From NCBI GenBank assembly GCA_900469475.1, contig UBXG01000006.1, positions 62,001-126,000 of the forward strand: 64,000 nucleotides of DNA, written 5' to 3'. Position 1 is the first letter of the stretch; the number at the start of each line of letters is the position of its first letter. The translations under genes and the position numbers were made by a program. The notes under the pieces are model-generated. The model was given only the letters and a program-made list of their open reading frames with translations, did no database searches and was not told the DNA's origin. This document shows positions 11,101-19,549 of the stretch, one piece after another. Source of the stretch: Hyphomicrobiales bacterium (GTDB lineage Bacteria; Pseudomonadota; Alphaproteobacteria; Rhizobiales; Rhizobiaceae).

Positions 11101-11721
11101 TTAACAAAAACCGTTCTGTTTCAATAATTGATAGGCCTGAATGACCGCACGAAAACGCTCTTCCGAGCCGCGATCGCCGCCATTGGCATCGGGATGGTGC
11201 ATTTTCACCAATTCCTTGTAGCGGCGCTTGATTTCCGGGGCCGCGGCATTGGCGTCAAGGCCCATCGTGTCGAAGGCCTTCGCCTCCAGCGTTTTCAGCT
11301 TGCGCTGCTGCGGGAAACGCGGTCCCCGCCCCTGCCCCTCGCCTTCCCTAACGAAGCCGAATGGGTCGCGAACGCGGGAATAGGAGCCGGAGCGGATATC
11401 CGATTGAAGCGGACTGTTCTTGGCAGCCTTGTTGACACCGACCGTCCAGGTCGGACGGTGGCCGGTGATGGCTTCCTTCTGATAACGCGCAATCTCGCCA
11501 TCCGAGAGGCCGGAGAAATAATTGTAGCCCTTGTTGTATTCCTTGACGTGCTCGAAGCAGAACAAAAAGAACTGCCCTTCCGCATTGCGCCCGACAGGGG
11601 CGCGATGCGTGCCGTGTTTGTCGCAGCCGTCCCACTGGCACGTCGGCGGACCCTGTTCGGGTTCCTGCGCGCGCTTGCGGCGGGTGCGAATGCGATCGAA
11701 ATATTTTGAATCAAGTCTCAT
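11101..11721 (-). CDS. J-domain protein with N-terminal Cys/His cluster
   Basis: A 206-residue protein. The C-terminal 55 residues are a J domain with the HPD motif at 176-178, the site that stimulates DnaK-type ATPases. The N-terminal part has C28-x4-C33-x21-C55-x2-H58, which could bind zinc, so this is not a classical DnaJ (no G/F region or four-CXXCXGXG zinc finger). It is divergent from bolA and upstream of cobS-cobT on the same strand. Its client is unknown; a link to cobaltochelatase assembly would be inference from position only. Confidence 0.85.
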   Translation of the reverse strand: MRLDSKYFDRIRTRRKRAQEPEQGPPTCQWDGCDKHGTHRAPVGRNAEGQFFLFCFEHVKEYNKGYNYFSGLSDGEIARYQKEAITGHRPTWTVGVNKAAKNSPLQSDIRSGSYSRVRDPFGFVREGEGQGRGPRFPQQRKLKTLEAKAFDTMGLDANAAAPEIKRRYKELVKMHHPDANGGDRGSEERFRAVIQAYQLLKQNGFC

Positions 11722-11828
11722 GGCGTCCTAATTATGGGGCCTTGGATACCCCACAACAAGAATTGACAAACAGGAATGTTATAGGCTTTGTGGGAGCCTT
11801 TTTTCGCAAGCGAGGTCGACGCGGGAAT

Positions 11829-12116
11829 ATGGAAACGACACTGCAATCCCGCATTGAGCGGAAGCTCACCGACGCCTTCGCGCCCGAGCGCCTTGCCGTC
11901 ATCAATGAAAGCCACCTTCATGCGGGCCATCAGCCTGACATGACCGGAACCGGCGAAACCCATATAAGAATTCGAATCGTTTCCGCCAAGTTCTCGGGCA
12001 TGCCGCGCCTTGCGCGCCACAGGGCGATCAACGAGCTTTTGAAGCCGGAACTGGACGCTGGCCTGCACGCGCTGGCCGTGGAGCCCGCGGCTCCCGGCGA
12101 GGCGATCCGTTGGTAG
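11829..12116 (+). CDS. bolA: BolA-family protein
   Basis: A 95-residue BolA/IbaG-like protein with the conserved core NESHLHAGH and RIRIVSAKFSGMPRLARHRAINELL. BolA proteins partner with monothiol glutaredoxins in iron-sulfur cluster and iron regulation. The start METTLQSRIERKL is the usual N-terminus; the frame upstream to 11706 overlaps the divergent gene and is not needed. It stands alone between two minus-strand genes. Confidence 0.9.
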   Translation: METTLQSRIERKLTDAFAPERLAVINESHLHAGHQPDMTGTGETHIRIRIVSAKFSGMPRLARHRAINELLKPELDAGLHALAVEPAAPGEAIRW

Positions 12117-12134
12117 GTTGGCTGCAAGCCGGAA

Positions 12135-13445
12135 CTACTCCGGCTTTGCCTCTTCCGTTTCGGCAGGGCGGATGCGCAGCTTGGTGATGCGGTTCTTTTC
12201 CCGCTTCATGACGATGAAGCGTTTGCCATAAAAGGTGAAGGCCTGGCGCTCTTCCGGGATGGTCATCGATTCGTGGATGACGAGACCCGCAATCGTCGTC
12301 GCCTCCTCGTCGGGCAAGTGCCAGTCGAGCGCGCGGTTTAGGTCGCGAATCGGTACGACGCCATCAACGACGATCGAGCCGTCGGCCTCCTGCCGCACGC
12401 CCTGGATATCGAGGTCGTGCTCATCGGCGATATCGCCGACGATCTCCTCCAGAATGTCTTCCAGGGTAACGATGCCCTGCACCTCACCATATTCGTCGAC
12501 GACGACGGCGAAGTGCTGCTTGCGGCGCAGGAAGGCGTTCAGCTGGTCTTCGAGGTTGGTACTGTCGGGCACGAACCAGGGCTTTTGCGCGATCTTGACG
12601 ATATCGAGATTTTCCGGCTCGACATTGCGTTCCGCCAAGGCTCGCAGCAGATCCTTGGCATGCACGACGCCGATGATGTTGTCGATTGTGCCGCGCCAGA
12701 GCGGCATGCGCGTATAGGGACTGTCAAGGATCGCGCGTACCACCACCTCGGGCGGGTCATCGGCATTGATGGCTCGCATCGCCGTACGGTGCACCATGAT
12801 GTCGGACAGTTCCAGCTCGCCGAGATCGAGCACGCCGCCGAGGCGATCGCGGTCGGCTTTGACGACCGAACCCTCGCGGTGGAGCAGATCGACAGCACCG
12901 CGCAGCTCCTCGTGCGCCGACAACATCGACACCTCCTTGGAGAGGTTGATGCCGAACAGCCCAAGGATCCAGCGCACGATGGCGTTGACGAAACTCGATA
13001 CGGGGCCGACGATCGCGACAAACAGCCGCACCGGCGCCGCCACATTGAGCGCAAAGCGATCCGGAGTCGAAATCGCCCAGCTCTTCGGCAGGACTTCAGC
13101 GAAGATGACGAGAATGACGGTCATGGCTGCCGTTGCCAGCGCCACCCCCGAATTGCCGAACAGACCGAGGAAAACGCTGGTCGCCAGCGAAGACGCCAAG
13201 ATATTCGCGAGATTGTTGCCGATGAGCAAGGTGCCGATCAGCCGATCCCGACGCTCGATGAGGTGGCGCACGATACCGGCGCTTTCATCGCCGTTGGCCT
13301 CCAGCGTGTGAATGCGGGTGCGCGAGACGGCGGTAAGTGCCGTCTCCGAACCGGAAAAAAACGCCGACACCAACACCAGCACGATGATCGAGATGATCTC
13401 GGGCCAATATTCGAGCAATACAGCCAGCGTGCCCTCGACGGTCAT
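12135..13445 (-). CDS. CorC/HlyC-family membrane transporter with CBS pair
   Basis: A 436-residue protein with an N-terminal DUF21/CNNM membrane domain of about four helices (residues 15-190), a tandem CBS domain (about 205-330; IMVHRTAMRAI, FAVVVDEYGEVQGIVTLEDILEEIVG) and a C-terminal CorC_HlyC domain. The family is linked to magnesium/cobalt efflux and resistance; the hemolysin label is historical. Its ATG overlaps the aroB stop (ATGA), so it is the last gene of the aroK-aroB operon. Confidence 0.9.
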   Translation of the reverse strand: MTVEGTLAVLLEYWPEIISIIVLVLVSAFFSGSETALTAVSRTRIHTLEANGDESAGIVRHLIERRDRLIGTLLIGNNLANILASSLATSVFLGLFGNSGVALATAAMTVILVIFAEVLPKSWAISTPDRFALNVAAPVRLFVAIVGPVSSFVNAIVRWILGLFGINLSKEVSMLSAHEELRGAVDLLHREGSVVKADRDRLGGVLDLGELELSDIMVHRTAMRAINADDPPEVVVRAILDSPYTRMPLWRGTIDNIIGVVHAKDLLRALAERNVEPENLDIVKIAQKPWFVPDSTNLEDQLNAFLRRKQHFAVVVDEYGEVQGIVTLEDILEEIVGDIADEHDLDIQGVRQEADGSIVVDGVVPIRDLNRALDWHLPDEEATTIAGLVIHESMTIPEERQAFTFYGKRFIVMKREKNRITKLRIRPAETEEAKPE

Positions 13446-14575
13446 CAGCGATGTTTTTCCTTCAGGAAACTCAGGACTTCGGAAGACGGCACATCGTCGG
13501 CAACGAAGGACTGGCCGATACCATGCGTAAGGATGAAGGTAAGCTTGCCACTCTTGACCTTCTTGTCCTGCGCGATCGCATCCATCAGCACTTCGGCCGG
13601 CGGCAGCTCGCCCGGAATATCGCCCATCCGCGTCGGCAGGCCTACGGCCTTCAGATGCGTCTCGACACGCTTGGCATCATCCGGGCTTGCCAGATTGAGG
13701 CGCGTAGAAAATTCATGCGCCAGCACCATGCCGATCGCAACACCCTCGCCATGCACCAGCCGGCGGCTGTCATAGGCGGTTGCCGCTTCGAGCGCATGGC
13801 CAAAGGTGTGGCCGAGATTGAGCAAGGCACGCGCCCCGTTTTCACGTTCGTCCGCAACGACGACATCGGACTTTGCCTGGCAGCTTGCAGCGATAGCCTC
13901 AATGCGGGCCGCCCCGCCGGCAAAGACTTCTCTCCAATTGGCCTCGAGCCAGGCAAAGAAATCCGGCTTGTCGATCAAGCCGTATTTGGCGACTTCGGCG
14001 TAGCCGGCACGGAATTCGCGCTCGCTCAGCGTATTCAGCACATCGGTATCGGCCAGCACGAGGTCGGGCTGGTGGAAGACGCCGACGAGGTTCTTGCCGT
14101 GATGAGTGTTGATGCCGGTCTTGCCGCCGACGGACGAATCCACCTGCGACAGCAGCGATGTCGGCACTTGAACGAAACGGACGCCGCGGCGCACGATGCC
14201 GGCGGCAAAGCCCGAGAGATCGCCGATGACGCCACCGCCAAGCGCGATCACCGCATCATTGCGCTCCACACGCGCAGTCAGCACCGCATCGCAAACGGTG
14301 ATCAGGTGCTCGAAACTCTTGGTCTTCTCGCCGGCCGGCAAGACGAGGCTGGAAGCCTGGATGCCCGCAGCTTCCAGGCTGGCGACCAACGCCCCGAGAT
14401 AGAGCGGCGCCACATTTTCATCGGTGATGATGGCGGCCTTGCGGCCTTTCAGCCGCGCGACGATCTCTTGGCCCGCACGCGCGATCAGGCCGGGACCGAT
14501 CAGGATGTCATAGGCACGTTCACCGAGAGGCACGCGCACAAGACGCTCTGCGGAAGCCGGTGTCATCGCATTCAT
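13445..14575 (-). CDS. aroB: 3-dehydroquinate synthase
   Basis: A 376-residue enzyme converting DAHP to 3-dehydroquinate, step two of the shikimate pathway, using NAD and a divalent metal. Motifs: GGGVIGDLSGFAAGIVRRGVRFVQVPTSLLSQVDSSVGGKTGIN, and metal-ligand regions EVAKYG, NLGHTFGHALE and HGEGVAIGM. The start MNAMTPAS at 14575 overlaps the aroK stop (ATGA), which fixes it; an apparent upstream extension to 14782 lies inside aroK. Confidence 0.97.
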   Translation of the reverse strand: MNAMTPASAERLVRVPLGERAYDILIGPGLIARAGQEIVARLKGRKAAIITDENVAPLYLGALVASLEAAGIQASSLVLPAGEKTKSFEHLITVCDAVLTARVERNDAVIALGGGVIGDLSGFAAGIVRRGVRFVQVPTSLLSQVDSSVGGKTGINTHHGKNLVGVFHQPDLVLADTDVLNTLSEREFRAGYAEVAKYGLIDKPDFFAWLEANWREVFAGGAARIEAIAASCQAKSDVVVADERENGARALLNLGHTFGHALEAATAYDSRRLVHGEGVAIGMVLAHEFSTRLNLASPDDAKRVETHLKAVGLPTRMGDIPGELPPAEVLMDAIAQDKKVKSGKLTFILTHGIGQSFVADDVPSSEVLSFLKEKHR

Positions 14576-15165
14576 GGCATTTTGCTTTCTGTTTTCTTTC
14601 CCTCGGCGATGGCGGCAAGGACTTCCCTGACCATGATATCCTTGTTTACGTCGCGGGAGAGAACCGTGATATCGGCTTCCGCATAGATCGGATAGCGCGC
14701 ATTCATCAGGTTCTCGAGGGTCTGTTTCGGATTTTCGGTCTTGAGCAGAGGGCGCGTATCGCGCTTGTTTACCCGCTCCCACAGCACGTCGAGATCGGCC
14801 TTCAGCCAGACCGAAAGGCTGCCGCGCTTGACATGCAGCCGCGTGCTTTCGTTGATGAACGCGCCGCCGCCCGTTGAGACGACACGCGGGCCGCCCTTGA
14901 GGAGCCGCTTGATGACGCGCGTCTCCAGCGCCCGGAACTCTTGTTCGCCGTAAGCGGCGAACAGTTCGGCGATCGTCATGCGCGACACGCGCTCGATTTC
15001 GGCATCCGTATCGACGAAGGGTAGGCCGAGCTGCTGCGCAACGGGCCGGCCGATCGAGGATTTTCCTGCTCCCATCAATCCCACGAAGACAAGATTGCGC
15101 TGACCCAACGCTGCGCGCGCCTTGTCTCTCAAGCTCTCGGCAAGGGTCAGGACTTGTTCACTCAT
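14572..15165 (-). CDS. aroK: Shikimate kinase
   Basis: A 197-residue kinase phosphorylating shikimate at O3. The P-loop GLMGAGKS is at 29-36, followed by DTDAEIE (shikimate/Mg site), STGGGAF and RDTRPLL (lid arginine). The start MSEQVLTLAE is chosen to match family length; the open frame reaches 15291 without conserved sequence. It is the first gene of the aroK-aroB-CorC operon and divergent from the small membrane gene before xerD. Confidence 0.96.
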   Translation of the reverse strand: MSEQVLTLAESLRDKARAALGQRNLVFVGLMGAGKSSIGRPVAQQLGLPFVDTDAEIERVSRMTIAELFAAYGEQEFRALETRVIKRLLKGGPRVVSTGGGAFINESTRLHVKRGSLSVWLKADLDVLWERVNKRDTRPLLKTENPKQTLENLMNARYPIYAEADITVLSRDVNKDIMVREVLAAIAEGKKTESKMP

Positions 15166-15326
15166 TGGCCCATTCACAATTTCTTTGGAAACGGTATCGT
15201 CAAATGCGCCGGTAGCGTCAAGACGCCGCTGCCGTAAACATGTCTGCAATATCCTTCGGCTAACTCTTGAAGGAATATAATTATAGCGCATCGCCGCGCC
15301 ACTGAATGGCGAAGGAGAGTCTTCGA

Positions 15327-15494
15327 ATGCCCACCCTGTTTCGCTTCCTTGTCATCTGCGCGGTCATCGCCGGATCGATATATGGAGCGATGTGGGCTCT
15401 CGTGCTCTTCGTCGATCCCCAGCCACGCGATGTGACGATCCGCATTGCCCCCGAGCGCCTCAATCCACCGACGACAGGCGCGCTGAAACCATGA
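15327..15494 (+). CDS. Small single-pass membrane protein ahead of xerD
   Basis: A 55-residue protein with one strong hydrophobic helix ([26 protein letters not shown]) and a short polar tail. GGAG sits about eight bases before the ATG at 15327, which favours this start over the one at 15306. Its stop overlaps the xerD ATG (ATGA), so it is translationally coupled to xerD. Its function is unknown. Confidence 0.7.
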   Translation: MPTLFRFLVICAVIAGSIYGAMWALVLFVDPQPRDVTIRIAPERLNPPTTGALKP

Positions 15495-16480
15495 GCGCGC
15501 CAGCTGAGAATATACGAGCGGGCAACAGGGATCTGGGGCGAGTGCATCTGGAAGCCTTTCTGGAGATGATGAGCGCCGAGCGGGGTGCTGCCGTCAACAC
15601 GCTGCAATCCTACGAGCGCGATCTCGACGATCTCCATTCCTTTCTTTCCGGGCAGGGCGTCCGCTTGACGGAGGCAAGCCCCGGTGATCTGGCCGCCTAT
15701 CTTTCCAGCCTGTCGAGCCAGGGCTTCAAGCCATCCTCCCAGGCACGTCGCCTCTCCGCCATGCGGCAGTTCTACAAGTTCCTCTATGCCGAAGGTCTGC
15801 GCACGGACGATCCCACCGGAATTCTCGATGCGCCGAAGAAAGGCCGGGCCCTTCCGAAGACGATGGGCGTCGATGAGGTGACGAAGCTTCTGAGCCAGGC
15901 GGAGCGGGAAGCGGCGGTCGAAGGGCCCGATCAGCTGCAGCGCCTGCGCATGCTGGTGCTTCTGGAAATGCTTTACGCCACCGGCATGCGCGTCAGCGAG
16001 CTCGTCTCCCTGCCGGCGAAAGTCTTGGATCAGGAAGGACGCTTCCTGATGATCCGCGGCAAAGGCAACAAGGAGCGGCTGGTGCCGCTATCGCAGACGG
16101 CCATTTCGGCCCTGAAGGCCTATGGGCGCCTACAGGCCGCCATTTCAGCCAACGCCAAGCAGCCGCTGCCGGAAAGCCCCTGGCTTTTCCCCGCCGCGTC
16201 CAAGCAGGGGTATCTGCCGCGGCAGGTCTTTGCGCGTGATCTCAAGGATCTTGCCATCCGGGCCGGCCTGACGCCTTCGATGATTTCGCCGCATGTGATG
16301 CGCCATGCCTTCGCGAGCCATCTTCTCGCCAACGGCGCAGACCTGCGCGTGGTGCAGGAACTTCTCGGTCATTCGGACATTTCGACGACACAAATCTACA
16401 CACATGTGCTGGAAGAACGCCTTCATCAGCTGGTCCAAACGCATCACCCCCTTGCCAAACAGGCAAAAAAACAGGATTAG
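15491..16480 (+). CDS. xerD: Site-specific tyrosine recombinase XerD
   Basis: A 329-residue recombinase that, with XerC, resolves chromosome dimers at dif. It has an N-terminal SAM-like DNA-binding domain, then the catalytic domain with Arg in ATGMRVSEL, Lys in [10 protein letters not shown], HxxR in [10 protein letters not shown], and [14 protein letters not shown] carrying the last histidine and the nucleophilic tyrosine. The context is chromosomal housekeeping (aroK upstream, accA downstream), so this is not a mobile-element integrase. The ATG overlaps the preceding small gene. Confidence 0.95.
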   Translation: MSAPAENIRAGNRDLGRVHLEAFLEMMSAERGAAVNTLQSYERDLDDLHSFLSGQGVRLTEASPGDLAAYLSSLSSQGFKPSSQARRLSAMRQFYKFLYAEGLRTDDPTGILDAPKKGRALPKTMGVDEVTKLLSQAEREAAVEGPDQLQRLRMLVLLEMLYATGMRVSELVSLPAKVLDQEGRFLMIRGKGNKERLVPLSQTAISALKAYGRLQAAISANAKQPLPESPWLFPAASKQGYLPRQVFARDLKDLAIRAGLTPSMISPHVMRHAFASHLLANGADLRVVQELLGHSDISTTQIYTHVLEERLHQLVQTHHPLAKQAKKQD

Positions 16481-16543
16481 GACCGGCATACAGGCTCAAG
16501 CCGCCATCTCTCGTCACGGGCAAAAGGATCGGAAACGCACCTC

Positions 16544-17497
16544 ATGCACAATTATCTGGACTTCGAAAAACCCATCTCGGATCTCGAAGGCAAGATTCAC
16601 GAGCTCAAGAAACTGGCGAGCGAAGACGAAAGCATCGATACGTCCGAGGAAGTCGGGCGGCTTGAAAGCCGCGTCCGCGAGGCGATGGTCGACATCTATT
16701 CCAAGCTTAACGCCTGGCAGAAGACGCAGGTCGCCCGCCACCCGCAGCGCCCGCATTTCGTCGACTATGCCAGTACGCTGTTTACGGAATTCACGCCGCT
16801 TGCCGGCGATCGTCAATTTTCCGAGGATGCCGCCATCCAGGCCGGCTTTGCCCGCTTCCGCGGTCAGCCCGTCGCCCTCATCGGCCAGGAAAAAGGCAAC
16901 GACACCAAGAGCCGCCTGAAGCATAATTTCGGCAGCGCCCGGCCCGAAGGCTACCGGAAGGCGATCCGTATCCTCGAAATGGCCGACCGCTTCCAGTTGC
17001 CCGTCATCACCCTGGTCGACACGGCCGGCGCTTATCCGGGCGTCGGGGCGGAAGAACGCGGCCAAGCCGAAGCGATTGCCCGCTCGACCGAGATGTGTCT
17101 CGGCGTGAAGGTGCCGATCGTCTCCATCGTGATCGGTGAAGGCGGTTCGGGCGGCGCCATTGCGATTGCCGTCGGCAACCGCGTCTATATGCTCGAACAT
17201 TCGATCTACAGCGTGATTTCGCCCGAAGGTGCGGCCTCGATCTTATGGCGCGATTCAACGCGCGCGAAGGAAGCCGCCACCAATATGAAGATAACTGCCG
17301 ATGATCTGAAAAGTCTCGGCGTGATCGACGGCATCATCTCCGAGCCTGTCGGCGGCGCGCATCGCGATCCGAACGCGGTGATAAGCGCGGCCGGCGAAAC
17401 GATTGCGAACGCGCTTGCAGAGCTTTCCAGCCGTTCGGGTGAACAATTGCGCAACGACCGACGCCAGAAATTCCTCAACATCGGCCGCAATCTCTAA
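16544..17497 (+). CDS. accA: Acetyl-CoA carboxylase carboxyltransferase subunit alpha
   Basis: A 317-residue subunit that, with AccD, transfers the carboxyl group from biotin carboxyl carrier protein to acetyl-CoA, the first step of fatty acid synthesis. Features: the N-terminal helical FEKPISDLEGKI, DTAGAYPGVGAEERGQAEAIA and the oxyanion-type loop GEGGSGGAIAIAVGNRV. Length and start are standard. It follows xerD by 63 bases and may share its transcript. Confidence 0.97.
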   Translation: MHNYLDFEKPISDLEGKIHELKKLASEDESIDTSEEVGRLESRVREAMVDIYSKLNAWQKTQVARHPQRPHFVDYASTLFTEFTPLAGDRQFSEDAAIQAGFARFRGQPVALIGQEKGNDTKSRLKHNFGSARPEGYRKAIRILEMADRFQLPVITLVDTAGAYPGVGAEERGQAEAIARSTEMCLGVKVPIVSIVIGEGGSGGAIAIAVGNRVYMLEHSIYSVISPEGAASILWRDSTRAKEAATNMKITADDLKSLGVIDGIISEPVGGAHRDPNAVISAAGETIANALAELSSRSGEQLRNDRRQKFLNIGRNL

Positions 17498-17525
17498 GCT
17501 GTTTTCGGAAAAAGTGATCGCGAAA

Positions 17526-17562
17526 AACGGAAATGAGGCCAAACCTTGGCCACATTTCCGTT
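17526..17562. repeat. Strong hairpin downstream of accA
   Basis: AACGGAAATG and CATTTCCGTT, then GGCCAA and TTGGCC, form a 16-bp stem interrupted by one A-A mismatch, with a 3-base loop. No T-run follows. It could terminate or stabilise the accA transcript. A degenerate GTTTTCGGAAA...GCGAAAAAC inverted repeat lies just before it (17502-17528). Confidence 0.5.
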
Positions 17563-17727
17563 ATCGAAGCTATTATGGCAAAGAAAAGCTTGCCGACGCG
17601 CTGCGGGCACGTCATAGGCTGGTAAGGAATTTTCAAGTATAAGCCGTCTATGATTCCGTTTCATGCTTCGAGGGGAGTGGCGAAACAGATCGAGCCGCCA
17701 CTCTTCGCATTTATGGACCAAGTCAGA

Positions 17728-19041
17728 ATGCGCATTCGTCACCTTGCCTATGTTTCCCTGATGGCGCTGGCGCTCGCCGGCTGCAACGACGCGCTAGACA
17801 CCGCGTCGATCGACCTGTCGAAGGTGAAGAACAAGGTCGAACAACCGCTTCCGAGCCATATTCTCGCCGACATGGCCAAGAAGGGTATGGACCGCAACTC
17901 GCCGATCATGATCCGCATCTTCAAGGAAGAAGGCGTGATGGAGATCCTGAAGGCGAACCAGAGCAACCGCTTCGAAGTCATCGCGGATTACAAGATCTGC
18001 GCCTGGTCCGGCCGTCTCGGCCCGAAGGTGAAGGAAGGCGACCGGCAGGCACCGGAAGGCTTCTATATGCTGACGCCGGCCAACCTGAACCCGAATTCGA
18101 AATACTACCTCGCGATCAACACCGGCTTTCCGAACCGCTACGATGCCGCCAATGGCCGCACCGGCAACAATTTGATGATCCATGGCGCCTGCTCGTCGTC
18201 CGGCTGCTATTCGATGACCGACCAGCAGGTGCTGGAAATCTATGCCTTCGCGCGCGACGCCTTCAAGGGTGGCCAGAAGGCCGTTCAGCTCGAAGCCTTC
18301 CCCTTCCGCATGACGGCGGAAAACATGTGGAAGCACCGCCTCAGCCCCAATATCGAATTCTGGAAGATGCTGAAGGTCGGCTACGACAATTTCGAAGTCA
18401 CCAAGCGCCCGCCCGAGGTCGAGGTCTGCGAGAAGAAATACGTCTTCAACCAGCAGGCCAGCGGCCCCTTCAACGCCGGCGGCAAATGCCCGGTCATGAC
18501 CACGCCGCCTGCTCTGCAGACGGCGCTTGCGACCTATGACAAGCAGTACCAGGCGGATTACGCCATGGCCTCCAAGAAATTCGACGGCATGGCCTGGTAC
18601 GACCCGACCGAGGCTGAGCGCAAGGCCGTCGTCGCCAAGCAGCGCAAGGGCCATGATCTCGCCTATGCTCCCACAGGTACCGCCCTTGCCGCCGGCAAGA
18701 TGATGAAGGTTGCCGACCTCGAATCGATGATGTCCAACCAGTCGGCGCAACAGATCGCGCGCGGCGGCACCGTTGCCAGCCCGACGGGCAATCCGACGAC
18801 GGCAAGTATCCGCGTGGCGGCAGCAAGCCCTGCGGCAGGCGCCCCGTTAGCGACTGCGCAGCAGCCCGCAGCCGGCCCGGTCGTTGCGGCCAACGTTCCC
18901 GCGAACGTGCCAATCCCGGCGGCAAACCCGATGAACCCCGGCCTCAATGCGCTCGCCTACGCGCCGAACCCGGCCGTCGAGACCGCGCAGACCGAGGCCA
19001 AGAAGCCGCCTTTCTGGAAGTTCTGGGCGAAGAGTGAATAG
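17728..19041 (+). CDS. YkuD-type L,D-transpeptidase lipoprotein (YafK-like)
   Basis: Predicted periplasmic murein L,D-transpeptidase of about 437 residues. The start at MRIRHLAYV gives a lipoprotein signal ending LALAGC; an ATG at 17713 is the alternative. The catalytic domain shows HG at residue 152 and the S-x-G-C nucleophile motif with Cys 160 (MIHGACSSSGCYSM). The C-terminal third is Ala/Pro-rich and probably disordered. The closest recognisable group is the YafK/ErfK family that cross-links or trims peptidoglycan. Its 3' end overlaps the TusA gene. Confidence 0.85.
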   Translation: MRIRHLAYVSLMALALAGCNDALDTASIDLSKVKNKVEQPLPSHILADMAKKGMDRNSPIMIRIFKEEGVMEILKANQSNRFEVIADYKICAWSGRLGPKVKEGDRQAPEGFYMLTPANLNPNSKYYLAINTGFPNRYDAANGRTGNNLMIHGACSSSGCYSMTDQQVLEIYAFARDAFKGGQKAVQLEAFPFRMTAENMWKHRLSPNIEFWKMLKVGYDNFEVTKRPPEVEVCEKKYVFNQQASGPFNAGGKCPVMTTPPALQTALATYDKQYQADYAMASKKFDGMAWYDPTEAERKAVVAKQRKGHDLAYAPTGTALAAGKMMKVADLESMMSNQSAQQIARGGTVASPTGNPTTASIRVAAASPAAGAPLATAQQPAAGPVVAANVPANVPIPAANPMNPGLNALAYAPNPAVETAQTEAKKPPFWKFWAKSE

Positions 19042-19270
19042 TCCGGATACCGAGATCTACGATCTGCGCGGCCTGAAATGCCCCTATCCGGCGATCAAGA
19101 CGGAAAAGCGCCTGCGCGCCATGGCAAGCGGCACGACCTTGACCGTGGAAACCACGGACCCGCTCGCCGTCATCGACATCCCGCATCTCTGCAACGAGAA
19201 AGGCCACACGCTTCTCACAAGCGAGAAGACGGAAAGCGGCGGCCATCGCTTCGTGATCCGCAAGGGGTGA
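19034..19270 (+). CDS. TusA-family sulfur carrier
   Basis: A 78-residue TusA-like protein with the persulfide-bearing Cys in the CPYP motif (LRGLKCPYPAIKTEKRL). TusA proteins relay sulfur to tRNA thiolation or other sulfur pathways. The GTG start at 19034 is chosen because it gives a full SirA/TusA fold with no extra N-terminus; it overlaps the end of the L,D-transpeptidase gene by eight bases, suggesting coupled translation. No other sulfur-relay genes are nearby. Confidence 0.85.
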   Translation: MNSPDTEIYDLRGLKCPYPAIKTEKRLRAMASGTTLTVETTDPLAVIDIPHLCNEKGHTLLTSEKTESGGHRFVIRKG

Positions 19271-19368
19271 CCATTTGCGAGCGGTCGCCATCCTCGTGGT
19301 TCGAGGGTCGCTAAGCTCCCGCCTCACCATGAAGGCAATTGCATATGAGGCAGGCACGCTGCCGCACA

Positions 19369-19506
19369 CCCCTTCTCCCCTGCGGGGAGAAGGTGCCGTC
19401 AAGCGGATGAGGGGGTATCCGCCACGAGCACGAAAGTCCATGAATTCAAATCGGAAAGCCCCCTCATCCGGCCCTTCGGGCCACCTTCTCCCCAGCGGGG
19501 AGAAGG
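19369..19506. repeat. RIME-type mosaic palindromic element (copy 1)
   Basis: Nested inverted repeats: CCTTCTCCCC...GGGGAGAAGG at both outer ends, and GCGGATGAGGG pairing with CCCTCATCCG inside. The unit fills the gap between converging tusA-like and cobW-like genes. Two related copies occur at 46981 and 59554. This architecture matches the rhizobial intergenic mosaic elements. Confidence 0.85.
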
Positions 19507-19549
19507 AGCTTCCAGAGCGAGGCGGGTTGCCAGATATCAAAGGCTGAAA

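Noticed and set aside
15491..16480. A tyrosine recombinase that could mark a mobile element
   Set aside because: Its sequence and its place between aroK and accA identify it as chromosomal XerD.
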